DNA of 64,000 nucleotides from Streptomyces sp. NBC_01717 (GCF_036248255.1 NZ_CP109178.1:4836001-4900000); one strand, 5' to 3'; counted from the stretch's first letter, positions 37,803 to 47,175 are shown. The notes: generated by a model not told the origin, from the letters alone. Numbers and translations: made by a program.

Positions 37803-39749
37803 TCAGCCGATCTTCACGTTCTTGGCGATGGTGGTCTGATCGATGTCCGACGTCCGCACGGTCACCGCCATCTTCCAGTTGCCCGCCATCGGGATCTGGA
37901 CGCCGCTCGCTGTCCAGTGCCCCTCGGTGAGCCGGTCGGGGACGACGGGCAGCGGACCGATGTCCTTGGACGCGAGGGTGAAGGCGAGCTTCACCTCGGG
38001 GACGTCCATGGGCTGTCCGTCGGGGCCGTCGATCCAGATGTGGAGCCCGTTGGCGCCGGTTCGACCGGGGTCGATGTCCATCCGGACCGTCCCCTTGCCG
38101 TTCCGGCCGCCGGTGTCGAACGGCAGGCTCACCGCGATGGGGCCCGCTGCCGTGGGCGCGGATGCGGCCGTCGAGGTGCGGGCCGCTTCCTCCTCGGTAC
38201 GTCCGGGCTCGGTCGAGGTCAGCACGGTCGTCACCGCCAACAGCGCCACCGCGACCCCGACTTCCGCCAGTACCGAGCGGCGGAGCCCGGACCGGTCGGG
38301 GTCGGCGTCGCGGATCCGCTTCTTCGTTGCGGTCGCCACGGCGGCCTTCTGCCGGTCGAGTTGGGCTGCCCGTGCGGGATCCGCGGGCACGGTCGCCGGC
38401 TCGGTCTCCACAGCGCTCCCGGTGCCGGCGTCAGCGGTACCGGCACCCGTGCCCTGCGCCTTTGTCGTGCCCGCAGGCAGGCGCGCCGTCCAGCGCCGCG
38501 AGATCCAGGCGACCCCGACCAGGACGGCGACGAGCCCCACCTTCACGAGCAGCAGCTGCCCGTACCGGGTACCGGTCAGCGCGGACCAGGAGCCGACCTG
38601 TCGCCAGGACTGGTAGAGCCCGGTCGCGGTGAGCACCAGCACACTGCCGAACGCGATACGGGAGAAGCGGCGTACCGCCGTGACTTCGATGTCCGGGGTC
38701 CGGTAGAGCGCGACCAGCAGCGCGGCGAGGCCGCCCAGCCAGGCGGCGACGGCCAGCAGGTGCAGTACGTCGACCGGCATCGCGATGCCGGGCTGGATCC
38801 CGGTCGAGGCGTGTTCGGCCAGCGCCCATGTCCCGGCGATCCCGGCGGCGATGACCGCGCCACCGATGGCCAGCCCGAAGGTGAGGTCCTTCTTCTCCCG
38901 CTCGTCCTCGCGCTTCGCGTACGCCCCGAACAGCACGGCGATGAAGAGTGCGGAGGCGCCGAGCAGCAGCAGCCGGGAGACCAGCGCGGCCCCCGGCTTG
39001 GTGTCCAGCACGGCTTTCAGGCCGTCCAGGTCGAAGATGTCCGCGAGCTTTCCGGAGCCGGTGTACGGGTTGCGCAGCAGAAGCATGACCAGGGTGGCCG
39101 TGGTGAGCGTCATCCAGCCGCGTACGACCAGGCGCTGCAGCGGGCGGGCGCTCGCCCCGCGCTGCCAGCAGGCCAGTACGAAGGCTGCGCCACCGGCCAG
39201 CAGGATGAAGCCGGCGTACGCAGCGTAGCGCGCGATGCCGTAGAGCGTGCCGACGAGGCCGCCTCCGGCCTGGTCCGTCGGAAGGGCGACGGTCGTCTTG
39301 GACGGGGCTCCGATGGAGAAGGTGAAGGCGCCGGAGACCGGGTGGCTGTCCGCGGAGACGGCCTGCCAGGCCACGGTGTACGTGCCGTCGGGCAGCCCCG
39401 CGTGCAGCGGGACGCTGTACTTCACGGTGGAGGCGATTTGCAGGTTGCGTGGTTCCGCACCGGTATCGGCGCGTTTGCCGCTCGGGTCCAGGACCCGGAC
39501 GGAGCCGTCACCCATGGCGACCTGTTCGGAGAAGGTGAGCGTGACCTCCTTGGGGGCGGTGGCGACCACCGCCCCGTCCTGCGGATCACTCCCGGTGAGC
39601 GCGGCATGCGCGGACGCCGGTCCAGCGCCGCCCAGCAGCAGGCCGAACACCGTGCCGACGAATACGGCAAGGAGTGCGGCAGCGGCGAGTGGGCGACGCA
39701 TCGGGGACACGGACGGGGTCGGTCCGAAGTGCGGGGCGGTGGCTGTCAT
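37803..39749 (-). CDS. CopC-CopD fusion, copper transport/resistance membrane protein
   Basis: 648 aa. A signal peptide ends at ASAHAALTGSDPQDGA, leaving an N-terminal His as in CopC; the CopC domain runs to about 150 with SHPVSGAF near its end. Eight or so membrane helices of a CopD domain follow (about 165-460), then a cytosolic linker, another helix and an extracytoplasmic YtkA/FixH-like domain (about 535-648). It should bind and import copper. The start is 15 bp after the ECuC gene stop. Confidence 0.9.
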   Translation of the reverse strand: MTATAPHFGPTPSVSPMRRPLAAAALLAVFVGTVFGLLLGGAGPASAHAALTGSDPQDGAVVATAPKEVTLTFSEQVAMGDGSVRVLDPSGKRADTGAEPRNLQIASTVKYSVPLHAGLPDGTYTVAWQAVSADSHPVSGAFTFSIGAPSKTTVALPTDQAGGGLVGTLYGIARYAAYAGFILLAGGAAFVLACWQRGASARPLQRLVVRGWMTLTTATLVMLLLRNPYTGSGKLADIFDLDGLKAVLDTKPGAALVSRLLLLGASALFIAVLFGAYAKREDEREKKDLTFGLAIGGAVIAAGIAGTWALAEHASTGIQPGIAMPVDVLHLLAVAAWLGGLAALLVALYRTPDIEVTAVRRFSRIAFGSVLVLTATGLYQSWRQVGSWSALTGTRYGQLLLVKVGLVAVLVGVAWISRRWTARLPAGTTKAQGTGAGTADAGTGSAVETEPATVPADPARAAQLDRQKAAVATATKKRIRDADPDRSGLRRSVLAEVGVAVALLAVTTVLTSTEPGRTEEEAARTSTAASAPTAAGPIAVSLPFDTGGRNGKGTVRMDIDPGRTGANGLHIWIDGPDGQPMDVPEVKLAFTLASKDIGPLPVVPDRLTEGHWTASGVQIPMAGNWKMAVTVRTSDIDQTTIAKNVKIG

Positions 39750-39763
39750 GGAGTGTCAGTCCC

Positions 39764-40213
39764 TCACTGCTTCTTCGGGTTGTGGGTGGTCTCCTTCACG
39801 GGAAGGTCGACCTTTATGGGGTCGGCCTTCTCGAAGTGCAGCTCGACGGACACCTTCTCGCCCTGCCTGGGCTGCTGCTTCAGTTTCATGAACATGATGT
39901 GGTTGCCGCCGCGCTCCAGGTCCAGCTCGCCGCCCGCGGGCACCTCGAAGGACGTCACCATGCGCATCGTCTGGTTCGTCGTCCGGTGGATCGTGACGTC
40001 GTCGGAGAGCGGGCTGGTGACCGAAGTGAGCCGGTCGGAACTGTCGCCGCTGTTCTGTACGACGAGGAAGCCGGCCGCCATGTCGTTGACCGGCTGCGGC
40101 ATGAAGGCGCCGGTCACCTTCAGTTCGGGCTTGCCGCCCGAGGTCGAGCACCCCGCCAGCGTCAGCCCGGTGGTGAGGGCGACGACGCCGGCGAGGACGG
40201 TGCGGCGGTTCAC
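39764..40213 (-). CDS. ecuC: PCuAC-type copper chaperone ECuC, lipoprotein
   Basis: 149 aa. The lipobox LTLAGC puts the lipidated Cys at residue 22. The copper motif is recognisable as H (VTIHRT), M (QTMRM), then H-x-M in GGNHIMFM. ECuC binds Cu(I) outside the membrane and hands it to Sco in S. lividans. It overlaps the upstream sco gene by four bases (ATGA). Confidence 0.92.
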   Translation of the reverse strand: MNRRTVLAGVVALTTGLTLAGCSTSGGKPELKVTGAFMPQPVNDMAAGFLVVQNSGDSSDRLTSVTSPLSDDVTIHRTTNQTMRMVTSFEVPAGGELDLERGGNHIMFMKLKQQPRQGEKVSVELHFEKADPIKVDLPVKETTHNPKKQ

Positions 40214-40860
40214 GGGTTCTCCCCCTTGATGATCTTGGGGAGGTCCTTGGTGTAGTCGTCGGGCGTGGTGTCCTCGCTGTACAGCACGTACCCCTTGTCG
40301 GTCTTCGGGGAGAACGCGATGACCTGCGACCCGTGCATCGAGACGACCGTGCCGTCCTTCTCCTTCTTCGGAGGGTCGATGCCGATGCCGATCTGGCGTG
40401 CGCCCGCCTGGATGGTCGGGAAGTCGCCGGTGAGACCGATGAAGGAGGCGTCCTGGGCCCTGAGCCAGCTGCCCAGCGAGGACGGGGTGTCCCGTTCGGG
40501 GTCGGTGGTGACGAAGACGACCTGGAGCTTGTCCTGGTCGGCCTTGGGCAGGGACTTCTTGGCGATGGCGATGTTGCTCATGATGAGCGGGCAGACGTCG
40601 GGGCAGTTGGTGTAGCCGAAGTAGATGAGCGTCGGCTTGCCCTTGGTCCGCTCGCGCAGGTCGTACTTATTGCCGTGGGTGTCGGTCAGGACGAGGTCGG
40701 GCTTGGTGAACGGCTGGTCGAGCACCGTCGCGGCCTTGGTCTTCGCCTGGGCGGAGACGTCCGCGAGGGGCTTGTTGGCGTCGTCGCTGCTGCCGCAGGC
40801 CGACAGGGTGAGTGCGGCCGCGGCGACGAACGCCGCGACCAGCACCTTCTTCTTACGCAT
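40210..40860 (-). CDS. sco: Sco-family copper metallochaperone, lipoprotein
   Basis: 216 aa with a lipobox LTLSAC (Cys22). The thioredoxin-like fold carries the copper ligands Cys-PDV-Cys in YTNCPDVCPLIM and a His in VVSMHGSQ. Sco delivers copper to cytochrome c oxidase CuA and, in S. lividans, to GlxA. ATG 40860 is the proper start; a longer frame adds a Pro/Arg-rich stretch that is not a signal peptide. Confidence 0.94.
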   Translation of the reverse strand: MRKKKVLVAAFVAAAALTLSACGSSDDANKPLADVSAQAKTKAATVLDQPFTKPDLVLTDTHGNKYDLRERTKGKPTLIYFGYTNCPDVCPLIMSNIAIAKKSLPKADQDKLQVVFVTTDPERDTPSSLGSWLRAQDASFIGLTGDFPTIQAGARQIGIGIDPPKKEKDGTVVSMHGSQVIAFSPKTDKGYVLYSEDTTPDDYTKDLPKIIKGENP

Positions 40861-40906
40861 GGATTGCTGATTCCTGGTGGGTCGGTGATTCGGTGGGGCC
40901 GGAAGG

Positions 40907-41650
40907 TCAGGCGGTGCGTCGACGGCCGGCGAGGACGCCGAAGGCCACCCCGGCGGCGCCGATGAGGATGCCGACGATGCCGAGGATCCGGGCCGTGGTG
41001 TCACTGGAGGAGGACGGCGCGGCTGACGCCTCGGTGTGCTCGTCCTTCGTCCGGTCGGCGCCGGCCGCACCGGTCTTGGCGGCGGCGCCGTGCTCGTCGG
41101 TGGTCGCGGCGGTCAGCTTGAGAACCGGCGCCGGGCTCTCGGGCTCCTCGGCGCCGTCCTTCTGCTCCTCGATCCAGCGGACGACGTCCTTGTTGTCGTA
41201 CGTCTGGATGGCCTTGAACACCAGTTGGTCGGCGTCCTCGGGGAGCTGGCCGACGGAGAGCGGGAACTGCTGGAACTGGCCCGGGCGGATGCCGAGGTCG
41301 TTCTTACTGCCCTCGGCGGACCAGGTGACCTTGGAGACGGCCTCGTTGATCTTGTTGCCGTGGACCTCGAGCGGCTTGGCGAGCTTGCTCTTGGTGACGA
41401 CGATCTTCCAGCCGGGCACCGGCTGCGGCATCACGGAAGCGAGCGGGTGGTCGGTCGGGAAGTTGACCTCGAGCTTGGTCGTCGAGGCGTTGTCGCGCTC
41501 GTTGGGGACCTTGAAGTTGATCGTGGCGTAGCCGCCCTTGGCGGCCTCGCCCTGCGGCTGCACGCTGACGTGCGCGGAGGCCGTACCGGCAACGATCAGC
41601 ACGGTGGACGCGGCGACGCCGCCGACGAGGGCGATGCGGGAAATGTTCAT
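40907..41650 (-). CDS. YcnI-like copper-binding membrane-anchored protein (DUF1775)
   Basis: 247 aa. Signal peptide cleavage at TASA-HVSVQP would leave His27 as the N-terminal residue, the copper ligand in YcnI proteins. The DUF1775 beta-sandwich spans about 27-170, then an Ala/Glu/Lys linker and a C-terminal membrane helix (about 218-240). It is the first core gene of the copper operon, 46 bp upstream of sco. Confidence 0.9.
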   Translation of the reverse strand: MNISRIALVGGVAASTVLIVAGTASAHVSVQPQGEAAKGGYATINFKVPNERDNASTTKLEVNFPTDHPLASVMPQPVPGWKIVVTKSKLAKPLEVHGNKINEAVSKVTWSAEGSKNDLGIRPGQFQQFPLSVGQLPEDADQLVFKAIQTYDNKDVVRWIEEQKDGAEEPESPAPVLKLTAATTDEHGAAAKTGAAGADRTKDEHTEASAAPSSSSDTTARILGIVGILIGAAGVAFGVLAGRRRTA

Positions 41651-41832
41651 GGAAGGAATCACTCCACTGAAGCACGTAGGAAAGGTGGTCCGACGCGCGG
41701 GATGCGCGACGGCATCGCGACACCTCTTCCTCACGTGCGGCGTGCTCGCACCGAGCTCGGCGGCCACCGCATGGCGGGCGCCGAGCGGTGACTGCGGTCG
41801 AGTCGTGCGTGCAACGAGCGGAGGGTGTCGCG

Positions 41833-42669
41833 TCAGGCTGCGAGGGTGAATACGGGCGGAGGCCCGCGCCTGATCACCAGGTGCTGCAATGGATCGCCGG
41901 TGGCGGGAGCCGGGGCGTCGACTGCGGTACGGGGGATGTGCGGCCCGGTCGCCGGTTCGCCCGGGAGACCGGCGCGCAGTGCCCGTACAAGAGCGAGCGC
42001 GGCCCGCAGCGCACGCAACCGGGCCCCGGCCATGAGCTGCTTGGCGCCGTGCGCCGACAGCCGGACCAGCCGGAACAGTGCGATTTCGCCGCGCCGCAGC
42101 AGCCAGCCGGTGGCCAGCGCGGCCAGCAGGTGGCCGAGCAGCATGGGCAGGCTGGGCAGCAGACCGGCGAGCGCGGCCGGGTCGGTCACGGCGGCGACCG
42201 CCGCTCCCGTCGCGGTGGCCATGTGCTGGTGGCCCTGGTCCATCGCCGTCACCGTCGCCGGATCGATGCCTGCGTCGGTGACGATGCGGTGGGCGGCGGC
42301 GGCGTTCAGTTGCTCCGGGCCCGCGCCGCAGACGAGGCCTGCCGCGAACCGGATCAGTGAGCTGTCGCCCGCCGCGTCGGCCGTCGACGTGCTGGGGACG
42401 CCGTGCGAGCCGAGGCCGAAGAGCGTGTGCAGGGCGATCTGCCCGCCGGCCAGGGTGGTGGCGATGGACGGCATGGAACGCTCGCGTCCGGCGAGCGGCG
42501 CCACCACCGCGAAGACACCGAGGAAGCCCGCGAGCAGCGTCCACCAAGGAACGGTCGCGCAGGAGGCCAGTGTGTGACCTGCCGCGGACAGCGCGACACA
42601 GGCCGCGGTGAACACCGCGGCCCTCAGTAGCCGCAGACCGGCTCCGGCGCGTGCGACAGGCGTAGACAT
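41833..42669 (-). CDS. Integral membrane protein of unknown function
   Basis: 278 aa with about five helices (around 15-32, 40-60, 68-85, 150-175, 180-200), and a long polar loop containing ATVTAMDQGHQHMATATG, whose His/Met content would suit copper. The C-terminal 70 residues are cytosolic and Pro/Ala rich. Placed 182 bp upstream of the YcnI gene on the same strand, it may be a copper-related accessory, but I have no family match. Confidence 0.6.
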   Translation of the reverse strand: MSTPVARAGAGLRLLRAAVFTAACVALSAAGHTLASCATVPWWTLLAGFLGVFAVVAPLAGRERSMPSIATTLAGGQIALHTLFGLGSHGVPSTSTADAAGDSSLIRFAAGLVCGAGPEQLNAAAAHRIVTDAGIDPATVTAMDQGHQHMATATGAAVAAVTDPAALAGLLPSLPMLLGHLLAALATGWLLRRGEIALFRLVRLSAHGAKQLMAGARLRALRAALALVRALRAGLPGEPATGPHIPRTAVDAPAPATGDPLQHLVIRRGPPPVFTLAA

Positions 42670-42897
42670 GGCGGGGTCATCATCGCACTGCGCCCCCGGC
42701 CTCCGTACGTCAGGTCCGGAAGGTCGTCTTCAGACCGGTTGGACACGAGGCGCGTGAGCTGGACGGGTCCGGCATACACGGGTGTACGGAGTGCTGGTAT
42801 CCGCCGAATGAGCGGTCTCACATCAGAACTGTGCTTACGAACCGCCCACTGCGGCAATACGTATCGGTATGTCGAGCCGCAGCCAGGAGGCTGGAGC

Positions 42898-43461
42898 ATG
42901 AGCATCTGGTGGTCACTCCATTTGCGGCGCGAAGCTGCGAGCGTTCCGCTCGCCCGTCGCTTCCTGCTCGGCACCATGGAGTCCGCGGGCGTGGATCCGG
43001 ACATCTCTTTCGACCTGTCGCTCGCGCTCAGCGAAGCCTGTGCGAACGCTGTCGAGCACGGCGGGGAGCAGAGGAGCGCCAACGACCTCGTCGCCCCCGG
43101 GGACTGCGATCCATGGGACGCGTGGGACTCCTGGAGCGAGCAGTCCGGTACGACCTCCGGGCAGTACTGGGTCACCGCGTATCTGGACGGCGAGAAGTGC
43201 CGTATCGAAGTCGCCGACTCGGGGCCCGGCTTCCCCGCCCGGCGTGTGCTTCGCACTGCCGAACAGCCGTATGCGCATCAACCGCCCGCGCACCAACCGC
43301 AGCAGCTTCCGCCACTCAGCGCCGAGGACGGCCGAGGACTCTGCCTCATCGAACAGCTCGCCGACCACGTCCACTTCGCCAACCGCCCGGGCCGTGGTGC
43401 GGTGGTGAGCTTCGACAAGGTCCTGAAATGGCGGGAGGGCGCCCTGCTCATGGTGTCCTGA
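42898..43461 (+). CDS. HATPase_c (anti-sigma/RsbW-like) ATP-binding protein
   Basis: 187 aa GHKL ATPase. The N-box LSEACANAVEHG (about 40-51), G1 box EVADSGPGFP and the GRGLCLIEQLAD G2 region are intact. A non-conserved insert of about 25 residues (PWDAWDSWSEQSG) follows the N-box, and a His/Pro/Gln-rich insert precedes G2. Streptomyces encode dozens of such proteins, acting in partner-switching with anti-anti-sigma factors. AGGAGG lies 7 nt before ATG 42898, which sets the start. Confidence 0.85.
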   Translation: MSIWWSLHLRREAASVPLARRFLLGTMESAGVDPDISFDLSLALSEACANAVEHGGEQRSANDLVAPGDCDPWDAWDSWSEQSGTTSGQYWVTAYLDGEKCRIEVADSGPGFPARRVLRTAEQPYAHQPPAHQPQQLPPLSAEDGRGLCLIEQLADHVHFANRPGRGAVVSFDKVLKWREGALLMVS

Positions 43462-43475
43462 GCGGGGCGCCCTCC
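43434..43475 (+). terminator. Hairpin overlapping the stop of the HATPase gene
   Basis: GGAGGGCGCCC (43434-43444) pairs with GGGCGCCCTCC (43465-43475), 11 bp, with the stop codon in the loop. Confidence 0.55.
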
Positions 43476-43543
43476 GACGCTCGGTGCCGACCGTCCCCGA
43501 CCGGTCCCGGCCGTCGGTGATCAGCGCTTGATCAACCCTTGAG

Positions 43544-45007
43544 TCAGCCCTTGAGCTGAGCCATCCAGGCCTCGACCTCGTCGGCCTGGCGCGGCAGCTT
43601 GTCGGAGAGGTTCCGGTTGCCGTCCTCGGTGACGAGGATGTCGTCCTCGATCCGGACGCCGATGCCGCGGTACTCCTCCGGCACGGTCAGGTCGTCGGCC
43701 TGGAAGTACAGACCGGGCTCCACGGTGAGGCAGACGCCGGGCTCCAGCGTCCCGTTGACGTACGTCTCGGTGCGTGCGGCGGCGCAGTCGTGGACGTCCA
43801 TGCCGAGCATGTGGCCGGTGCCGTGCAGGGTCCAGCGGCGCTGCAGACCCAGCTCCAGGACCTTGTCCACGGACAGATCGCCCAGCAGACCCCACTCGAC
43901 GAGCTTCTCGGTGAGCACGCGCTGCGCGGCGTCGTGGAAGTCGCGGTAGTCCGCGCCGGGCTTGACGGCCGCGATTCCCGCCTCCTGGGCCTCGTACACC
44001 GCGTCGTAGATCTTCCGCTGCAGCGGCGTGAACGTGCCGTTGATGGGAAGGGTCCGCGTCACATCGGCGGTGTAGAGGTCATTGGTCTCCACACCGGCGT
44101 CGAGCAGCAGCAGCTCGCCGGAGCGCACGGGGCCGTCGTTGCGCACCCAGTGCAGGGTGGTTGCGTGCGGGCCCGCGGCGCAGATCGAGCCGTAGCCGAT
44201 GTCGTTGCCCTCGATGCGGGCGCGCAGGAAGAACGTGCCCTCGATGTAGCGCTCGCTGGTCGCCTCGGCCTTGTCGAGGACCTTCACGACGTCCTCGAAG
44301 CCGCGCGCCGTGGCATCGCAGGCCTTCTCCAGCTCGGCGATCTCGAAGGCATCCTTGACCAGGCGCGCTTCGGAGAGGAAGACCCGCAGCTCCTCGTCGC
44401 GCTCCGCGGTGACCTTGTCGGTGAGCGCGGACTCGATGCCCGCGTCGTGGCCGCGGACGTTACGGACCGGTCCGGTGGCCTCCTTCAGCGCGGACGGGAG
44501 CTGACGTACGTCCTTCGCCGGGATGCCCAGCAGCTGCTCGGCCTCGGTCAGGGAGTGGCGGCGGCCGACCCACAGCTCGCCCTGGCCGTCGAGCCAGAAC
44601 TCGCCGTTCTCGCGGTTGGAGCGCGGCAGGAGGTAGATGGTCGCCTCGTGCCGGTCGCCCTTCGGCTCCAGGACGAGCACGCCGTCCTGGGTCTGGTCGC
44701 CGGTGAGGTACGCGTACTCGGTGGAGGCGCGGAAGGCGTACTCGGTGTCATTGGAGCGGGTCTTCAGGTTGCCCGCGGGAATGACCAGACGCTCGCCGGG
44801 GAAGCGCTCGGACAGTGCGGCGCGACGGGCCGCGGTGTGCTCGGCCTGGGCGATCGGCTCGAGGCCGTGCAGCTCGGTGTCGGCCCAGCCCGACTTCATG
44901 TTGGCGGCGAGCTCATCGGAGACGCCCGGGTACAGGCCGTTCTTCCGCTGCTTGACCGGCTCTGTCTCTTCGGTCTCCGGGGTCTCCGGGGTGGGCTCCT
45001 CAGACAC
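43544..45007 (-). CDS. pepP: Xaa-Pro aminopeptidase (aminopeptidase P, M24B)
   Basis: 487 aa. The N-terminal AMP_N domain (about 60-190) and C-terminal pita-bread catalytic domain are present, with metal ligands in LLLDAGVETNDLYTADVTRT (two Asp), HGTGHMLGMDVHD (His), TVEPGLY (Glu) and RIEDDILVT (Glu). It releases N-terminal residues adjacent to proline. GTG 45007 has AAGGAGAG 7 nt upstream, so the longer frame to 45046 is rejected. An acidic N-terminal tail (PETPETEETEP) is unusual. Confidence 0.94.
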   Translation of the reverse strand: MSEEPTPETPETEETEPVKQRKNGLYPGVSDELAANMKSGWADTELHGLEPIAQAEHTAARRAALSERFPGERLVIPAGNLKTRSNDTEYAFRASTEYAYLTGDQTQDGVLVLEPKGDRHEATIYLLPRSNRENGEFWLDGQGELWVGRRHSLTEAEQLLGIPAKDVRQLPSALKEATGPVRNVRGHDAGIESALTDKVTAERDEELRVFLSEARLVKDAFEIAELEKACDATARGFEDVVKVLDKAEATSERYIEGTFFLRARIEGNDIGYGSICAAGPHATTLHWVRNDGPVRSGELLLLDAGVETNDLYTADVTRTLPINGTFTPLQRKIYDAVYEAQEAGIAAVKPGADYRDFHDAAQRVLTEKLVEWGLLGDLSVDKVLELGLQRRWTLHGTGHMLGMDVHDCAAARTETYVNGTLEPGVCLTVEPGLYFQADDLTVPEEYRGIGVRIEDDILVTEDGNRNLSDKLPRQADEVEAWMAQLKG

Positions 45008-45090
45008 GACTTGTCTCTCCTTGATACGACACTGGACCCCGTCCATCGTACGGGCGTACGGAAGGGGGCCCAGGGCCGGAAGACCTCTTA

Positions 45091-45160
45091 CAGAGACCGG
45101 CTGCCGAGAACCGTTGCAGAGACTGATCCGAAAGCGCGATCGCAGAGACCGAGCAGAGAG
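45091..45160 (-). repeat. Direct repeats CAGAGAC with 26-bp period upstream of pepP
   Basis: CAGAGAC begins at 45091, 45117 and 45143, exactly 26 bp apart, and a variant CAGAGAG at 45154. They lie 84-153 bp upstream of the pepP start, in its promoter region. Confidence 0.6.
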
Positions 45161-45214
45161 GCCGACCGGACGGCACCCCTCGGCCGAATCGCGAAGCGAC
45201 GCTGATGATGCGGC

Positions 45215-46585
45215 TCAGTCGAAGCGCGCGGCCAGAATGACGATGTCCTCGGCGCTGTCCACCTGGTCGAGCCCGTTCGGCAGGACGGTGCGCAGCACAT
45301 GGTCGACCACCGATCCGGCGTCCCGGCGCAGCGCCTTCGGTACGCTCGCGGCCGCCGAGTGGAGCCGTGCGAACGCCCGGTCCATCGAGTCGCCGGTGCG
45401 GCGCAGCAGCCCGTCGGTGTACAGCAGCACGATCTCGCCGGGCGCCGGAGCGAACTCCACGCTCGGCGCCTCCCAGCAGGCGAGCATGCCCAGCGGCGCG
45501 GACAGGGTGGTCTCGACGAACTCCGTGCGCCGGTCGCCGATCACCAGTGGTGGGGTGTGCCCGGCACCGGCCAGCACGATCTTGCGTGCGGCGGGCTCGC
45601 AATAGGCGAAGAGCGCAGTGGCGGACCGTGCGGGTTCGGTCAGCCGCAGCAGCAGTTCCAGATCGGAGAGCACGGCAACCGGATCCTCGCCCTCCATCAC
45701 CGCGTACGCCCGCAGGCCGGCCCGCAGCCGTCCCATGGCGGTCAGCGCGCTGGGCCCGGAGCCGCCCACCGAACCGACGGCGAGACCGAGCGCACCCTCC
45801 GGCAGCGCCATCGCGTCGTACCAGTCACCGCCGCCGCGCGGTGCGCCGCGATGGCGGGCGGCCAGCTGCACGCCGGGGACCCGGGGCAGCCGGCCGGGCC
45901 GCAGCTCGTCGGTGAGGGCAGCCACTTCTGCCCTGGCCCGATGCAGTTCCAGCAGCCGAGCCAGGTGTGCGGCCGCGTAGCGGGCGTAGAGGCCGACGAG
46001 GTGGCGCTGGCGTTCCAGGGGTTCGGCAGGCTCGTCGTAGAGCCAGACGGCCGCGCCGAGCCGACCGGTCGCGGCGGTGGTGAGGGGCAGGGCGTAGCTG
46101 GCGGCGTATCCGAGCCGGGCGGCGACTTCGCGGTGGCGGGGGTCCAGGCCTGTGTCGCCGAGCAGATCGGGGCTGGTCTGGGGTCCTTCGGCGCCCGGGA
46201 GGCCGTCCAGGATCCTGCCGTACGAGGTTGCGCTGCGCGGCACCGTCTCGATGTGGCCGAGCTCGGCGTGGGCGAGTCCGAGACCGATGGTGGAGACCGG
46301 GCCGCGACGGTCGGAGGGTTCGAAGACGATCAGCCCGCGGCGGGCGCCGACGAGGGCCGCACCGGCACCGAGCAGCTCGTGCAACGCGTCGTCGAGGGTG
46401 TTGGTTCCGGCCAGGCGCTCGGTGAGCTCGTGCAGCGTGGTGAGGTCGGAGACCCAACCGGCCAGACGGTCTTGGAGAAAGGCTCCTGGCGCGGCCGGCA
46501 CACCGTCCAGAGGCCCGGCAGTGTGCGCTGAAACAGGAACTGCGGGATCGATTCCAGCCACTTTCGGCAGGTGAGGGGCGCTCAT
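45215..46585 (-). CDS. GAF-domain PP2C/SpoIIE-type phosphatase
   Basis: 456 aa. A GAF domain (about 50-200) precedes the SpoIIE-type PP2C domain (about 235-456) with the metal-binding GGGDWYDAM and LLYTDGLLRRTGD motifs. It should dephosphorylate an anti-anti-sigma factor in a partner-switching pathway. An in-frame ATG at 46702 is rejected: the extra 39 codons lack GC-rich third positions and include a TTA codon, very rare in Streptomyces genes. GGAAAG precedes ATG 46585. Confidence 0.86.
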   Translation of the reverse strand: MSAPHLPKVAGIDPAVPVSAHTAGPLDGVPAAPGAFLQDRLAGWVSDLTTLHELTERLAGTNTLDDALHELLGAGAALVGARRGLIVFEPSDRRGPVSTIGLGLAHAELGHIETVPRSATSYGRILDGLPGAEGPQTSPDLLGDTGLDPRHREVAARLGYAASYALPLTTAATGRLGAAVWLYDEPAEPLERQRHLVGLYARYAAAHLARLLELHRARAEVAALTDELRPGRLPRVPGVQLAARHRGAPRGGGDWYDAMALPEGALGLAVGSVGGSGPSALTAMGRLRAGLRAYAVMEGEDPVAVLSDLELLLRLTEPARSATALFAYCEPAARKIVLAGAGHTPPLVIGDRRTEFVETTLSAPLGMLACWEAPSVEFAPAPGEIVLLYTDGLLRRTGDSMDRAFARLHSAAASVPKALRRDAGSVVDHVLRTVLPNGLDQVDSAEDIVILAARFD

Positions 46586-47175
46586 GGCAACCGGCTTTCC
46601 GACCAGTGCGTTTCGTCGAATAGCATCGCAAACCCCCATGTCATTCTGCGCCGCTATCAGTGCATCCACATGTACACGCAGATGTAAGCCGATGTCCAGC
46701 ATTGTCCCTGCGGGATTCGTGGTGTCCGCGCGACTACTAAGTTGGCCAAAAAATGCACCCTATGGGCGCTATTTGCTGTCGACTGGGTCTGGCTCGACAG
46801 GGGGTGCCCTCGGGGTGAAGTCCCGGGGGAGCGTCATTCCGGGCATGCTGGGTACGTAATCGGTGATGAACCAGGGGCAGTTCCGATCGCCCCGGAACCT
46901 GGCAGCGAGCCCGGACGTCCACACATGTGACGGCCGCGCCCCACCCCCGAGTGGCGGGGTTGTGCACCATGGGACGGCAGGCGCGATGCGCGCTGCCCCT
47001 CGCCATGTTTTTGGCTGGACCGGCTCAGCTCGACTCGGCTCACGCTCGGTACCGACGGGTTACCCGTACCGCAGACTTAGAGAGCTTGTACGCACGGTGA
47101 AGTAATGCACACGTGGTGTGACGCACGCGTGTTGTGATGTGGCCCTCGGCGTTCAACGGAAAGGAACGAGCGCTC
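46586..47175. other. 590-bp intergenic region between phosphatase and Prim-Pol-like gene
   Basis: Divergent promoter region, AT-richer than average. It has a 7-bp dyad CTGTCGA/TCGACAG (46776-46800), a broken dyad CGGTA-CCGA-CGGG/CCCG-TACCG (47047-47072), and CACACGTGGTGTG (47108-47120), followed by a related CGCACGCGTGTTGTG. An 80-codon frame at 46863 lacks convincing codon bias. I see no RNA family I can name. Confidence 0.5.

Noticed and set aside
35278..37839. 853-codon open frame on the plus strand
   Set aside because: It lies opposite pheA and dtpA, is Arg/Gly/His/Val rich without any domain, and arises from high GC on the complementary strand.
37917..40229. 770-codon open frame on the plus strand
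   Set aside because: Antisense shadow of copCD and ecuC; composition is Gly/Arg/Gln rich and no start site is visible.
43862..43870. TTGTCCACG as a DnaA box in pepP
   Set aside because: One mismatch at the last base, inside a coding sequence and without a partner box; expected by chance.
46586..46702. N-terminal extension of the SpoIIE-type phosphatase from ATG 46702
   Set aside because: The codons include TTA and lack GC bias; the GAF-PP2C protein is complete from 46585.
46863..47105. 80-codon frame in the phosphatase/Prim-Pol intergenic region
   Set aside because: Third-position GC is weak and no family or good ribosome site was seen.
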